In this document: positions 29,892-38,952 of the stretch, piece by piece | Layout: every line of letters begins with the position of its first letter | How positions within the stretch are numbered: the first letter of the stretch is position 1 | DNA from: Methylotenera sp. | Lineage (GTDB): Bacteria; Pseudomonadota; Gammaproteobacteria; Burkholderiales; Methylophilaceae | NCBI GenBank assembly: GCA_002928535.1 | Contig: PERG01000014.1 | Span: 1 to 56,358 of the forward strand | Reading direction: 5' to 3' | Length of the DNA stretch: 56,358 nt | Position numbers and translations under genes: made by a program | Notes under the pieces: model-generated | Database searches by the model: none | What the model saw: only the letters and a program-made list of their open reading frames with translations | What the model was told of the DNA's origin: nothing

Positions 29892-30338
29892 TTAAGTTAC
29901 CTCAGAATTAAGCTTTTTCTCGTTTAGCGCCTTCATTAACGATTCAAGGTCTTCACTGCGCATTAAAGTATGCGCGCGCTGTGCGGCGGCCTCCGCTTTA
30001 ATGATGTTGCCTTCAGCAAGCGCTTGCATCCCTTCTAATAAGGCTGCGTTGCCATCTTTTAAGCGTTGCGAGTCTTTTTTACTGCGCTTATTTGCCGGTA
30101 GACGTCTAAAAAAATGTACAAGCCGCAAGCAATAATGCACAGCCAGAAAGCTGAGCACCATGAGGATCAGGAAAAAATTGAAGGAAAATTGCAGCCGGTA
30201 GGGTGAGCGCACGATTAATACATAGCCCTCGTTATTACCCGCTAACCAGACGATGGTGACCAGAAGTGCAAACATTAATAGCCACCATAAAATCTGGCGC
30301 CGCAGGCTGAAGGACCACCATTTTTTTATCATAGCCAT
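29892..30338 (-). CDS. hemY: HemY-like protein, short form without the TPR half
   Basis: The 148-residue product matches only the N-terminal part of HemY: two membrane helices (about 17-34 and 50-70) and the block RSPYRLQFSFNFFLILMVLS, then a short helical segment. Proteobacterial HemY is usually near 400 residues with TPR repeats after this point. Here the frame ends early and the convergent neighbour stops 14 bases away, so the C-terminal half is absent, not frameshifted. It keeps its place after hemX (2-base gap). It is not the protoporphyrinogen oxidase that shares the name. Confidence 0.75.
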   Translation of the reverse strand: MAMIKKWWSFSLRRQILWWLLMFALLVTIVWLAGNNEGYVLIVRSPYRLQFSFNFFLILMVLSFLAVHYCLRLVHFFRRLPANKRSKKDSQRLKDGNAALLEGMQALAEGNIIKAEAAAQRAHTLMRSEDLESLMKALNEKKLNSEVT

Positions 30339-30340
30339 GG

Positions 30341-31384
30341 CTACTGCCCTTCTTGTTCCAAAGTCAACTTGTAACGGCTGACAGCAGATAAGCTCTCTGT
30401 GAGAGTCGGCACTTCAATCGTGATATTTTTAGCGGAAATCTTCTGCAAGATTTTGAAGGCTTTAATAGTATCTGGGTGTTTAGTATCGAAATATCGATTC
30501 AACCAGAGGTGTACCGTTTTAATGTCTGCACGATAAGTGTCTTCGTCATGCTGCAAAAGTGCAATTCGTGCAGTTAACAATCGTAATCTTAAATTCTCGC
30601 GTAAATAAAAGGCATGATCGGCAGAGAGGAGGGCGGGCTCAGGTCTATCGATGCGCTCTACGGTAACTAAATCTTTGATATCTTCCCAGATGGCAAAACC
30701 GAATTTTTGTAAAGAATTGACGCCTGTTGGTTGCGGTTTATTCGCCTTAGCTGCTTGCGCATTCAGGGTAGGTTGACGCTCGCTGATAAGAGGTAATCGC
30801 CCGCTTAAATCGGCTAAAATTTCCAGCTGTTGGGTGATTTGTGTAATATCAATCTGCGGTAATTTACGCAGGCTTTCAATCTCGTTGTTCAAGGTTTCGC
30901 GCAACTGGATGGCCCGCGGCAAATCCAGCGATTGCATCCGTTTTTCTGCAGCTTGTAAGGCGAGTAAAGCCGATTTAACATTCCCAGCCAACTGTAATTG
31001 CTGATTGGCTAAGGCTAGCAATTGCTCCACCTCTGCCAGCGCCGTGGCCTCACGGTTCTCCGCCAGTTGATCATATAAAGTTTGCAGTACTTCCTGCTGA
31101 TCGCGCGATTCAGCTAATTTCTGTTCCAATATTTTTGTGCGGGTATTGGCTTGGGCGCTTAACTCCTGAGCTTGCTTAGCCAAGGTATAGGCTTGCTGAT
31201 TTAATATTTCGGCCTCATTGAGTTTGTAGCTTAAGGAGCGTTCGACTTCATTAAAACGCTGCCGCGTGTTTAACCATTGCCAGGCAAGAGTGCCTAATGC
31301 CAACAGTACTAATGCCAGTGCAGTTTTAGCAAATAATGAAGACTTCCGTATTGGCGAGGTCATGAGTGTTGTGTCGTCGTTCAT
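30341..31384 (-). CDS. hemX: HemX-like membrane protein
   Basis: A 347-residue protein with one N-terminal membrane helix (LFAKTALALVLLALGTLAWQ, about 17-36) and a long periplasmic coiled-coil region rich in Gln, Glu, Ala and Leu. It belongs to the HemX family, often mislabelled uroporphyrinogen methyltransferase; no methyltransferase motif is present. It lies 9 bases after hemD and 2 bases before hemY in the usual hemC-D-X-Y order. A role in heme pathway organisation is assumed in the family, not shown. Confidence 0.88.
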   Translation of the reverse strand: MNDDTTLMTSPIRKSSLFAKTALALVLLALGTLAWQWLNTRQRFNEVERSLSYKLNEAEILNQQAYTLAKQAQELSAQANTRTKILEQKLAESRDQQEVLQTLYDQLAENREATALAEVEQLLALANQQLQLAGNVKSALLALQAAEKRMQSLDLPRAIQLRETLNNEIESLRKLPQIDITQITQQLEILADLSGRLPLISERQPTLNAQAAKANKPQPTGVNSLQKFGFAIWEDIKDLVTVERIDRPEPALLSADHAFYLRENLRLRLLTARIALLQHDEDTYRADIKTVHLWLNRYFDTKHPDTIKAFKILQKISAKNITIEVPTLTESLSAVSRYKLTLEQEGQ

Positions 31385-31393
31385 AGTTTAGCT

Positions 31394-32197
31394 TTATTTT
31401 TTACCCGTTTCAGATAACACATTTTTTATACAAGCCAACATAGCAGCATCGCCAGGCGCATCTGCTATAGCGATTTGCAACTGCTTAGCCGCTTCTGGAT
31501 CTGCCAACTGTAAAGCTTCTTCGGCGATCCGTGCGTGATTCACACAGATCGCGATATTTTGCAGCCAGAATTCACGGCCGCGTTCTGTCAACTCTAACAG
31601 GGTGCGCATCGCTTCAGAGCTTGTGACCACAATGACATGACATTGTTTATTCTGCCATAGCGTTTTAAGTAATAGACAATCCTGTTGACGATTTACCCGT
31701 CGGTAACATTCAGCAAAAGCCACCTGCGCGCCGCGTGCTTTTAAAGTATCCGCTAGTACTTCACGGCCGCCCACGCCGCGGAAAATCATGATACGTTTTC
31801 CAGCAACCTGCTGCATTTCCGGCAGGGCCAGTAGTGATTCGCTATCAAAGCGCCCTACAGGGGTTAACACCGTATTGACGCCGAAATTCCGGATTTCCTC
31901 AGCAGTGACCGGGCCAATGGCTGCGAATCTTATTTGAGAGGGCAGAGCAAGATGGGCCTGTAGTAAGCGTGGCATCCCGTTCTGCACAGCATTGCTACTA
32001 ATAAAAATTGCCCAATCGTATTCGGCAATGGTTTCAATCGTGTTATTGAACGCACGGTAGTCTTCTAGTGGCACAATATCAATCAAGGGAAAGCTAATGG
32101 GCGTGCCGCCCTCCAATGCGATGAGCGCACTTAATTTTTGCGCTTGTGCTGCCGGGCGGGTGATGGCGATGCCAAATTGCTGCAATGAATTTGGCAT
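31394..32197 (-). CDS. hemD: Uroporphyrinogen-III synthase
   Basis: Closes and rearranges hydroxymethylbilane to uroporphyrinogen III. The 267-residue product has the two-lobe HemD pattern with GIAITRPAAQAQKLSALI at the N-terminus, DWAIFISSNAVQNGMPRLL near 74-92, and VTSSEAMRTLLEL in the second lobe. The ATG at 32197 is used, 10 bases after the hemC stop; a longer frame running back to 32335 overlaps hemC by 128 bases and adds unrelated residues. Sequence conservation in HemD is low, but context makes the call firm. Confidence 0.92.
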   Translation of the reverse strand: MPNSLQQFGIAITRPAAQAQKLSALIALEGGTPISFPLIDIVPLEDYRAFNNTIETIAEYDWAIFISSNAVQNGMPRLLQAHLALPSQIRFAAIGPVTAEEIRNFGVNTVLTPVGRFDSESLLALPEMQQVAGKRIMIFRGVGGREVLADTLKARGAQVAFAECYRRVNRQQDCLLLKTLWQNKQCHVIVVTSSEAMRTLLELTERGREFWLQNIAICVNHARIAEEALQLADPEAAKQLQIAIADAPGDAAMLACIKNVLSETGKK

Positions 32198-32207
32198 ATG
32201 TACGCCG

Positions 32208-33155
32208 CTAATGTTCAAGCATAGCGAGGATTTTATCCGCGCCTTTTGCCAGTAATTGGTTGGCAAGTTGTTGACCGAGGCGCTCCGCCTGGTCTCTTGG
32301 TCCAGTCGCGGTATCCACCAGCATGTGTTGGCCATCTACGCTCGCTACAAACCCTGTAATCTGGATTTGACTATCTTGGCAAACCGCATAAGCGCCTAGC
32401 GGCACCGTGCAACTGCCAGCCAAGGCACGGCTCATACCACGTTCAGCTTCCACGCATAACTGCGTATCGGCATGATTTAGCGGCGCCAATATTGCCAGCA
32501 TATCGGTGCGGCTAGTGCTAATCTCAATGCCCAATGCACCTTGGCCCACCGCCGGAATGCTATGTTTAGGTGAAATCACACTGCGGATACGCTCCTTAAG
32601 ACCTAAACGAATCAGGCCAGCAGCAGCCAAGATGATCGCTGCATATTGACCTTCATCCAGTTTGCGCAATCGGGTTTGCAGGTTACCCCGCAATGACTCG
32701 ATCTTTAAATGTGGAAAGCGTGCTTGCAATTGACTTTGCCGACGCAGGCTTGACGTGCCGACCACACTGCCCATTGGCAAATCTTCCAGGCTTGCAAAGT
32801 CGTTAGATACGAAAGCATCACGTGGATCTTCACGTTCACCCGTAGCAGCCAGCATAAAACCTTCTGGAAGGTTCATTGGCACGTCTTTCATGCTGTGTAC
32901 GGCCAAATCCGCACGACCGTCTGCTAGGGAGGTTTCCAATTCTTTGACAAATAGACCTTTGCCACCCACTTTGGCGAGTGGCGTATCCAGTATCTGGTCG
33001 CCGGTGGTGGTCATGCCTAGAATTTCTACTGCAGTATCTGGATACAGTGCTTGCAAACGGGCTTGTATATGGCGCGCCTGCCACATGGCCAAGGCACTTT
33101 CGCGGGAAGCAATGACTAATTTTGTAGGGATCGTTTTTGAAGAAGAGTTGTCCAT
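32208..33155 (-). CDS. hemC: Hydroxymethylbilane synthase (porphobilinogen deaminase)
   Basis: Joins four porphobilinogen units into hydroxymethylbilane. Motifs: [14 protein letters not shown] at the N-terminus, [22 protein letters not shown], and [14 protein letters not shown], whose Cys carries the dipyrromethane cofactor. From the ATG at 33155 the product has 315 residues; an ATG at 33188 would add 11 residues and neither has a strong ribosome site. It heads the hemC-hemD-hemX-hemY operon. Confidence 0.95.
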   Translation of the reverse strand: MDNSSSKTIPTKLVIASRESALAMWQARHIQARLQALYPDTAVEILGMTTTGDQILDTPLAKVGGKGLFVKELETSLADGRADLAVHSMKDVPMNLPEGFMLAATGEREDPRDAFVSNDFASLEDLPMGSVVGTSSLRRQSQLQARFPHLKIESLRGNLQTRLRKLDEGQYAAIILAAAGLIRLGLKERIRSVISPKHSIPAVGQGALGIEISTSRTDMLAILAPLNHADTQLCVEAERGMSRALAGSCTVPLGAYAVCQDSQIQITGFVASVDGQHMLVDTATGPRDQAERLGQQLANQLLAKGADKILAMLEH

Positions 33156-33334
33156 AGCTTGCAATTTTAACACAGGCAATATGGGCATACACTGAAGCGA
33201 TTGGCTTAGAAAAAAGTGTTTGTTAATTGGCTTTTGTTTAGTTAAGCTTGAACACTTTCGTTATAAAAACTCTATCAAAACAAGTACTTTATTAAGATAA
33301 CTATTTGTTTTAGCAAAGTAAGTTAGGAGGCGGT

Positions 33335-34015
33335 ATGCAATATCAGTTTGAAATCTTCATCAATTCCCTTAATCAATTTTGGCTACAGTTAGTGAGCTTC
33401 GTGCCTAAGTTATTAGCGGTACTGGTTATATTATTAATAGGTTGGGTAGTAGCAAAGATCGCTAAATTTGCGGTAAAGCGTTTTTTGGATTTGATGCATT
33501 TTGATCGATTCGCACAAAAATCCGGTCTCGAAGCGTTTATGAGCCATAGCAATGTCAATATGAGTTTGAGCAGTATTATCAGCCAAATTATCTACTGGAT
33601 AGTGATTGTGCTCTTTATCATTACCGGCGCTAATGCGTTGGGACTGACTGAAGTCGCGGTGCTGTTCCAACAACTGGCCAACTATCTGCCGCACATTATC
33701 GTGGCTATTTTGGTACTGATTTTTGGTACTTTGTTGGCGCGTTTTGTTAATCGCCTGCTGTTTGCCTGGTTGTATAGCATTAAGTTTTCACGTGCTTTAG
33801 CCGTGAGCACCTCTGCGGAATACGGTATCCAGATATTGGCTTTATTCATGGCGCTGGAGCAATTAGGTGTAGGCATGCAGCTCATCCACTCTTTATTTGT
33901 TATCGTGTTTGGGGCATTTTTCCTCGCACTAGCCATCGCTTTTGGACTGGGCGGTCGTGATTGGGCTGCACGGGTGATTGATGACCTGGATGGTAAAGCG
34001 GATAAAAAGTTATAG
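33335..34015 (+). CDS. Small MscS-related membrane protein (TM-helix repeat)
   Basis: A 226-residue inner-membrane protein with hydrophobic helices at about 18-42, 85-105, 115-140 and 180-208. The segment LLAVLVILLIGWVVAKIAKF is typical of the conserved TM-helix repeat found in small mechanosensitive channel relatives, as is the Gly-rich ALAIAFGLGGRDWAARVID near the end. It lacks the large beta and alpha/beta cytoplasmic domain of full MscS. AGGAGG (33325-33330) precedes the ATG. It lies alone between hemC and algR. Channel function is inferred. Confidence 0.8.
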   Translation: MQYQFEIFINSLNQFWLQLVSFVPKLLAVLVILLIGWVVAKIAKFAVKRFLDLMHFDRFAQKSGLEAFMSHSNVNMSLSSIISQIIYWIVIVLFIITGANALGLTEVAVLFQQLANYLPHIIVAILVLIFGTLLARFVNRLLFAWLYSIKFSRALAVSTSAEYGIQILALFMALEQLGVGMQLIHSLFVIVFGAFFLALAIAFGLGGRDWAARVIDDLDGKADKKL

Positions 34016-34021
34016 GACTTC

Positions 34022-34771
34022 TTATAATACTTCGCGTACCAAATGTTGTTGGCGACGACTGACCGGAATGGTTTCTGGGACCTCTTTTAGCAAGGCCACC
34101 CACTGTTTTTCACCCTGATGGTCATTGTCGCTACGTTTTTCAAAGCCGGCAATATACGCCTGAGCAACCAGACAATTGCGATGTAAGCGCAAGAATATTG
34201 AGCCGAACTCTTGTTCCAAATGCGTAAGGGATTCTTCCAGTAAATATTCACGGCTGGCAGTGCGTACGGTAATGTATTTAAGCTCAGCGCGCAGGTAAAT
34301 GATTTCAGCAATCGGCACCAGTAATATCCGGCCACGTTCAATAATACTCAAATGGGTGCGGCGTGGCTGCAATGACGCTAATGCTTCCAGTTGCTTAGGT
34401 AATAGCGCCCTGGCCTTCTGCAGGGCTGCTTGAAGACGCTCAAAGCGAATGGGCTTCAGCAAATAATCCACGGCATTGATGTCAAAAGCCTGCATCGCAT
34501 AGCTGTCATAAGCCGTAGTAAAAATCACGGCTGGCGGGTTAGACATTTTCTGTAGATGTTGTGCAGCTTCGATGCCATCTATGCCAGGCATGCGAATATC
34601 CAGCAATACCGCATCTGGCAAATGTATTTCGGCCAACTCTACAGCTTCTTTACCATTTTTTGCTTCTGCCAATAGCGTTACATGCGGCATATCTGCTAAT
34701 AACTCACGTAAACGGTTGCGCGCAGGCGCTTCATCATCAGCAAGCATAAGTTTTAAAATAGGCAGGTTCAT
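34022..34771 (-). CDS. algR: LytTR response regulator, AlgR-type
   Basis: A 249-residue two-component regulator. The receiver domain (about 1-120) has LMLADDEAPARNRL and the phospho-acceptor Asp in DAVLLDIRMPGIDGIEA (about 50-66), with the conserved Lys in YLLKPI. The C-terminal LytTR DNA-binding domain (about 140-245) includes FLRLHRNCLVAQAYI. The start overlaps the algZ stop by 4 bases. The argH/algZ-algR-hemC-hemD order is the same as in Pseudomonas, where AlgR controls alginate and pili. No alginate genes are seen here. Confidence 0.9.
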   Translation of the reverse strand: MNLPILKLMLADDEAPARNRLRELLADMPHVTLLAEAKNGKEAVELAEIHLPDAVLLDIRMPGIDGIEAAQHLQKMSNPPAVIFTTAYDSYAMQAFDINAVDYLLKPIRFERLQAALQKARALLPKQLEALASLQPRRTHLSIIERGRILLVPIAEIIYLRAELKYITVRTASREYLLEESLTHLEQEFGSIFLRLHRNCLVAQAYIAGFEKRSDNDHQGEKQWVALLKEVPETIPVSRRQQHLVREVL

Positions 34772-35763
34772 GGGTGTGCCTGATGCGGTAAAAGAATATG
34801 CACTTGGTAATTACCTTGCGTATGACTACATTTAAGCGAGGCTTCCAAATCAAAATGCAAGGTGAGCCGCTCCTTGATATTTTTAAGGGCCATCTTATTG
34901 CCATTATGGTGCTGGCTCAAACTGTTATACGGATTGCTTAACACGATATGGATTTCATTACGTCGGCAATAAATTTGGATTGTAATGGTGCCGCCCTCCG
35001 CCAAAGGCTCTATACCGTGATACACCGCATTTTCTATTAAAGGCTGCAATAACAAAGGGGGAATCAAGGCATCCGGCGGCACTTCATCGATTTGCCATTC
35101 AATGGTTAATCGTTCTTCAAGGCGCAATTTTTCGAGTGCCAGGTATTGTCGACATAAAGCGATCTCCTGCGCTAGGGGCACTAAATCCCGATTGTCTGCC
35201 ATTAATACTCGGAACAGATCAGCCATGTCTTCCAGCGCAGTTTCAGCCTGTTTGGGTTGGCTACGAATTAACGACAACACCGCATTAATACTGTTAAAGA
35301 GGAAATGCGGGCGGATGCGGGCCTGCAGGGCTTGTAATCTGGCTTCGGCCACTGCGGGGGAGTAAGCACGTTGATGCAGATTAAAATAATACAAAGTAAT
35401 GGTAGTCAGTAAAAAAGCAAATAACCAAACACGCGCTAGTGTGGGCATTTGGTCAAAGATCAAGATTTGCATAAAAAGATGATGCATACCCGTGCAGCTC
35501 AGCAATACCAGCGCCATTATCATGGCCATGCCTAGCCAATAATTTAATTTTGATAATGCGGGATAACAGAGATATATCATCAGCATGCTAAGTAGCAGCA
35601 TGGGCTGGGTGTATGCAGATAAAGCTGTGATATTCCCTAAAAATGCAGACCAGTGTTCAATTGTGATAAGGGAAGACAGGAACAGCATGCCATTGGTAAT
35701 CAGTAAAATACGCAAGGCGACGCCCATATTGCGGATGTTAGGCAGGCGATTAGCCTTGCGCAT
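34768..35763 (-). CDS. algZ: Sensor histidine kinase, AlgZ/FimS (LytS) type
   Basis: A 331-residue membrane kinase of the His_kinase family found with LytTR regulators. Hydrophobic segments occupy roughly residues 10-130. The phospho-acceptor His lies in RIRPHFLFNSINAVLSLIR and the N box in LLLQPLIENAVYHGI, followed by a Gly-containing ATP lid region. It overlaps algR by 4 bases and is divergent from argH over a 240-base gap. The signal is unknown. The gene name follows synteny with Pseudomonas algZ (fimS). Confidence 0.88.
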   Translation of the reverse strand: MRKANRLPNIRNMGVALRILLITNGMLFLSSLITIEHWSAFLGNITALSAYTQPMLLLSMLMIYLCYPALSKLNYWLGMAMIMALVLLSCTGMHHLFMQILIFDQMPTLARVWLFAFLLTTITLYYFNLHQRAYSPAVAEARLQALQARIRPHFLFNSINAVLSLIRSQPKQAETALEDMADLFRVLMADNRDLVPLAQEIALCRQYLALEKLRLEERLTIEWQIDEVPPDALIPPLLLQPLIENAVYHGIEPLAEGGTITIQIYCRRNEIHIVLSNPYNSLSQHHNGNKMALKNIKERLTLHFDLEASLKCSHTQGNYQVHILLPHQAHP

Positions 35764-36003
35764 GTGAAATATTCCTAGGAAGGAAGAAAATCGATAATGC
35801 CCTATAAACCGGTCGCATCGTAAAGTTTGTGTTATGCATTATACTAATCATATAAGTATATTATTATTAAACGATATTTCGCTCAGGCAGATTTTGGCAT
35901 TTCAACAAATAATGACACAAAATCAAATTTAAAAAGAAATTTATTGCGCAGCACGCATCACCACTAGCGCCATTCATTGGCAATTAATTAAGAGAAAGAC
36001 AAA

Positions 36004-37431
36004 TTGAACGCTTCGAATTCTAACAATAACTCGCAATCATCCGGCTCACTCAATAAGAAACAAAGCAGCTGGTCGGGCCGTTTTAATGAGCCGGTTGCAG
36101 AGCTGGTAAAAAAATACACGGCTTCGGTCAGTTTTGACCAGCGCTTGGCCATGTTTGATATTCAAGGGTCGATCGCGCATGCCCAAATGCTGGGGGCGCA
36201 AAATATTATTAGTCTTGACGATGTGAAAGCCATTGAACAAGGCCTGAACGAAATTGCACAGGAAATTGAAGCGGGCCAATTTGAATGGCTGCTCGATCTA
36301 GAAGATGTGCATTTGAATATAGAAAAACGCCTTACCGATAAAATCGGCGATGCAGGTAAGCGCTTACATACCGGTAGAAGCCGTAACGATCAGGTGGCGA
36401 CGGATGTCAGGTTATGGCTGCGCTCTATTACGGATCAAATCATTGTGGGGCTTAATAAACTTCAGCTCAGCTTGTTGGATCTTGCGGAAGCACACTATGA
36501 CACAGTAATGCCAGGCTTTACGCATTTGCAAGTTGCCCAGCCGGTGACATTCGGCCATCACTTGCTAGCTTATGTGGAAATGCTGAAGCGTGATGGTGAA
36601 CGGTTCCAGGATGCACGTAAACGTATTAACCGTTTGCCGCTTGGAGCGGCTGCATTGGCCGGCACCAGTTACCCCATAAACCGGGAAATGGTAGCTGAAA
36701 CGTTGGGATTTGATGGTGTATGTGAGAATTCATTGGATGCAGTATCTGACCGGGATTTCGCCATTGAATTTACTTTTGCGGCCTCGCTAGTGATGATGCA
36801 TCTTTCCAGATTATCAGAAGAACTGATCTTATGGAGTTCGCCACGCTTTGCCTTTATCGATATCGCCGACCGTTTCTGTACCGGCTCCTCAATCATGCCG
36901 CAGAAAAAAAACCCGGACGTGCCAGAGCTTGTGCGTGGCAAAACCGGCCGTGTGTATGGGCATCTAACCGCTTTGCTCACTTTGATGAAGGGCCAGCCAT
37001 TGGCCTATAACAAAGATAACCAGGAAGACAAAGAACCGTTATTTGATACAGCGGATACACTGTTAATCACATTGGAAATTTATGCCGATATGATGCGCGG
37101 CATTACTGTTAACAAAGACAATATGCGCCAGGCTGCTAGTGAGGGCTTCGCTACCGCTACCGATTTGGCAGATTATTTGGTCAAAAAAGGCATGCCATTC
37201 CGCGATGCCCATGAAGTAGTTGCACTAGCGGTGCGGCATGCGGTGGAACAAAAAGTCGATTTAAGTGATTTGAGCCTGGCAACATTACAACAGTTTGCAC
37301 CTAGTATTAGCGAAGATGTATTTGCTGTGCTAACGCTAGAAGGCTCGCTGCAAAGTCGTAACCATATTGGCGGCACAGCTCCGGTTCAGGTTAAGGCAGC
37401 GATTGTACGTGCCAGGGAAGCTATCAAATGA
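36004..37431 (+). CDS. argH: Argininosuccinate lyase
   Basis: Last step of arginine synthesis, splitting argininosuccinate to arginine and fumarate. The 475-residue product has a Ser/Asn-rich start, then [38 protein letters not shown], and the superfamily signature [16 protein letters not shown] with the catalytic Ser. The start is TTG; the first in-frame ATG lies well inside the conserved domain. An AGAGAAAG ribosome site precedes it. The gene is divergent from algZ. Confidence 0.96.
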   Translation: MNASNSNNNSQSSGSLNKKQSSWSGRFNEPVAELVKKYTASVSFDQRLAMFDIQGSIAHAQMLGAQNIISLDDVKAIEQGLNEIAQEIEAGQFEWLLDLEDVHLNIEKRLTDKIGDAGKRLHTGRSRNDQVATDVRLWLRSITDQIIVGLNKLQLSLLDLAEAHYDTVMPGFTHLQVAQPVTFGHHLLAYVEMLKRDGERFQDARKRINRLPLGAAALAGTSYPINREMVAETLGFDGVCENSLDAVSDRDFAIEFTFAASLVMMHLSRLSEELILWSSPRFAFIDIADRFCTGSSIMPQKKNPDVPELVRGKTGRVYGHLTALLTLMKGQPLAYNKDNQEDKEPLFDTADTLLITLEIYADMMRGITVNKDNMRQAASEGFATATDLADYLVKKGMPFRDAHEVVALAVRHAVEQKVDLSDLSLATLQQFAPSISEDVFAVLTLEGSLQSRNHIGGTAPVQVKAAIVRAREAIK

Positions 37432-37447
37432 GTGAGCGTCAACTCCT

Positions 37448-38944
37448 TTGAGTAAGCACAAGGGACATCAGGCTAAGCTCGCACTGGCTATAATGGTTGC
37501 GATTTACATGCCGTTGTCTCTTGCTGAAAATAGTATTTCAGAATCGACGGCTTCAAATGCTGGAGTAGCATTGCCGGCAGAAGCGAATGCAATGAGCTGG
37601 CCCCTGCTGCCAGATGAAAATGTGGCTTCTCTCGCCGCCTTGTTCTACCCTAATAACCCCCAATTACAAAAACGCTTTATCGTCAAAACCCTGCAATTAA
37701 GCCGTGAAATGTATCCGCAGCTTGATGCGCAGTCTGCCTCTAATCAGGTCAAGCTCATCATGATTCCCACCCTCAAATCATTGGCTAAGCCGGCTGGCAA
37801 AATTCGATTAGCAAAACCTAAACTTGCAGCGCCGTGGTCAGCACCTTTACAAATGAGCTATGGCTTGAAAGATGCAGCTTTATATGTGGTGTCTGATGCC
37901 TTGCAGGCGCAGTACAGCACGCTTCTGGAACGTAATGTGTCGCTGAAATTGCAACTGGAAAAGCTCAATACTAAACTTACCCAATTGCAGCAAACTTTTA
38001 CCACTTTAAGCTTAGAAGTTAAGCAATTAATTGCCAGTCCTTCTAGCGTTACGCAACTGCCCCAATTGAGGAAAACAGCCGCCACACTCGATTCTAGCCA
38101 CATAATACTTAATAAAACACCAGCAGCACCCCCTGCGGAAATGACCCTATTAAACCAGGCTTCCTCCACAACACCAGCGCTTTCTTTTAGCCTTTTGTTA
38201 TGGTTGCCGCTATTGCTGTTGGCTGGATTATTGGCATGGCTGGCAAAGCGGTATACCCACAGGAAATCCAAGCAGTTGTATCTGGCTTCGGTAGAAACTT
38301 TTGACCCGATCGCTATTACCCTAGATGATGGCGAACTGCCTAACCGCCGGACCATTGATGAGGTGGATTTTTCGCTTACGCAAAGTGGCTTCACAAGTAT
38401 GTCTGTTACCGATCTGAGTGATTTGGAAGACCTGCAAGATCAAGATAAAGACAAAGAGGATGGCGAATTGGCTTTAGAACAGGCCAGAATTTACGCCCAC
38501 ATTGGCCGCGGAGATGAAGCAATTGAGTTACTAAAAGCCCATATTAAAAATAGGCCTAAAAGTGCATTACACCATTGGTTATATTTGCTGGATATTTACC
38601 GTGATACCGGTCAGCGGGATGAATTCTTGAAATCTGCTAAACAACTGCATCAAGATTTTAATGTCATGTTGCCCTTGTGGGAAAATGAACCGGTACCAAT
38701 GGTGATTGCTACTACAATTGAAGCGTTTCCGCATATCGTGCAACAACTCACGATATTATGGAACGATCCCACTAAGGAAACTGAAGCCCAAGCTTTCCTG
38801 GAAGATTTATTAACAGACAACCGTCACAGCATACGCACAGGTTTTAGTATGGAAGTTTTTCAGGAAATTTTATTGCTGAAAGACCTTTTATTGGCCCGTA
38901 ATAAACTGGACAATGTGGTTAATGAACCCCATATTCCTGTCTGA
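37448..38944 (+). CDS. FimV/TspA-like membrane protein with C-terminal repeats
   Basis: A 498-residue single-pass protein. A signal-like hydrophobic stretch (KLALAIMVAIYMPLSLA, about 10-26) leads into a periplasmic part with a Leu-rich coiled coil (about 155-195). A membrane helix at about 245-268 (LLLWLPLLLLAGLLAWLAKR) follows, then an acidic cytoplasmic part with a TPR-like segment ARIYAHIGRGDEAIELLKAH. This layout resembles FimV, which organises polar type IV pili, but no LysM domain is obvious. The start is TTG, 16 bases after argH. Function is inferred from layout only. Confidence 0.7.
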   Translation: MSKHKGHQAKLALAIMVAIYMPLSLAENSISESTASNAGVALPAEANAMSWPLLPDENVASLAALFYPNNPQLQKRFIVKTLQLSREMYPQLDAQSASNQVKLIMIPTLKSLAKPAGKIRLAKPKLAAPWSAPLQMSYGLKDAALYVVSDALQAQYSTLLERNVSLKLQLEKLNTKLTQLQQTFTTLSLEVKQLIASPSSVTQLPQLRKTAATLDSSHIILNKTPAAPPAEMTLLNQASSTTPALSFSLLLWLPLLLLAGLLAWLAKRYTHRKSKQLYLASVETFDPIAITLDDGELPNRRTIDEVDFSLTQSGFTSMSVTDLSDLEDLQDQDKDKEDGELALEQARIYAHIGRGDEAIELLKAHIKNRPKSALHHWLYLLDIYRDTGQRDEFLKSAKQLHQDFNVMLPLWENEPVPMVIATTIEAFPHIVQQLTILWNDPTKETEAQAFLEDLLTDNRHSIRTGFSMEVFQEILLLKDLLLARNKLDNVVNEPHIPV

Positions 38945-38952
38945 TAAGTTAA

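Noticed and set aside
33785-33797. CACGTG core inside the MscS-like gene resembling parS
   Set aside because: The right half fails to match the consensus; probably chance.
37858-38394. 178-residue open frame opposite the FimV-like gene
   Set aside because: Ser-rich shadow composition, antisense to a gene with sensible domain layout, no motif.
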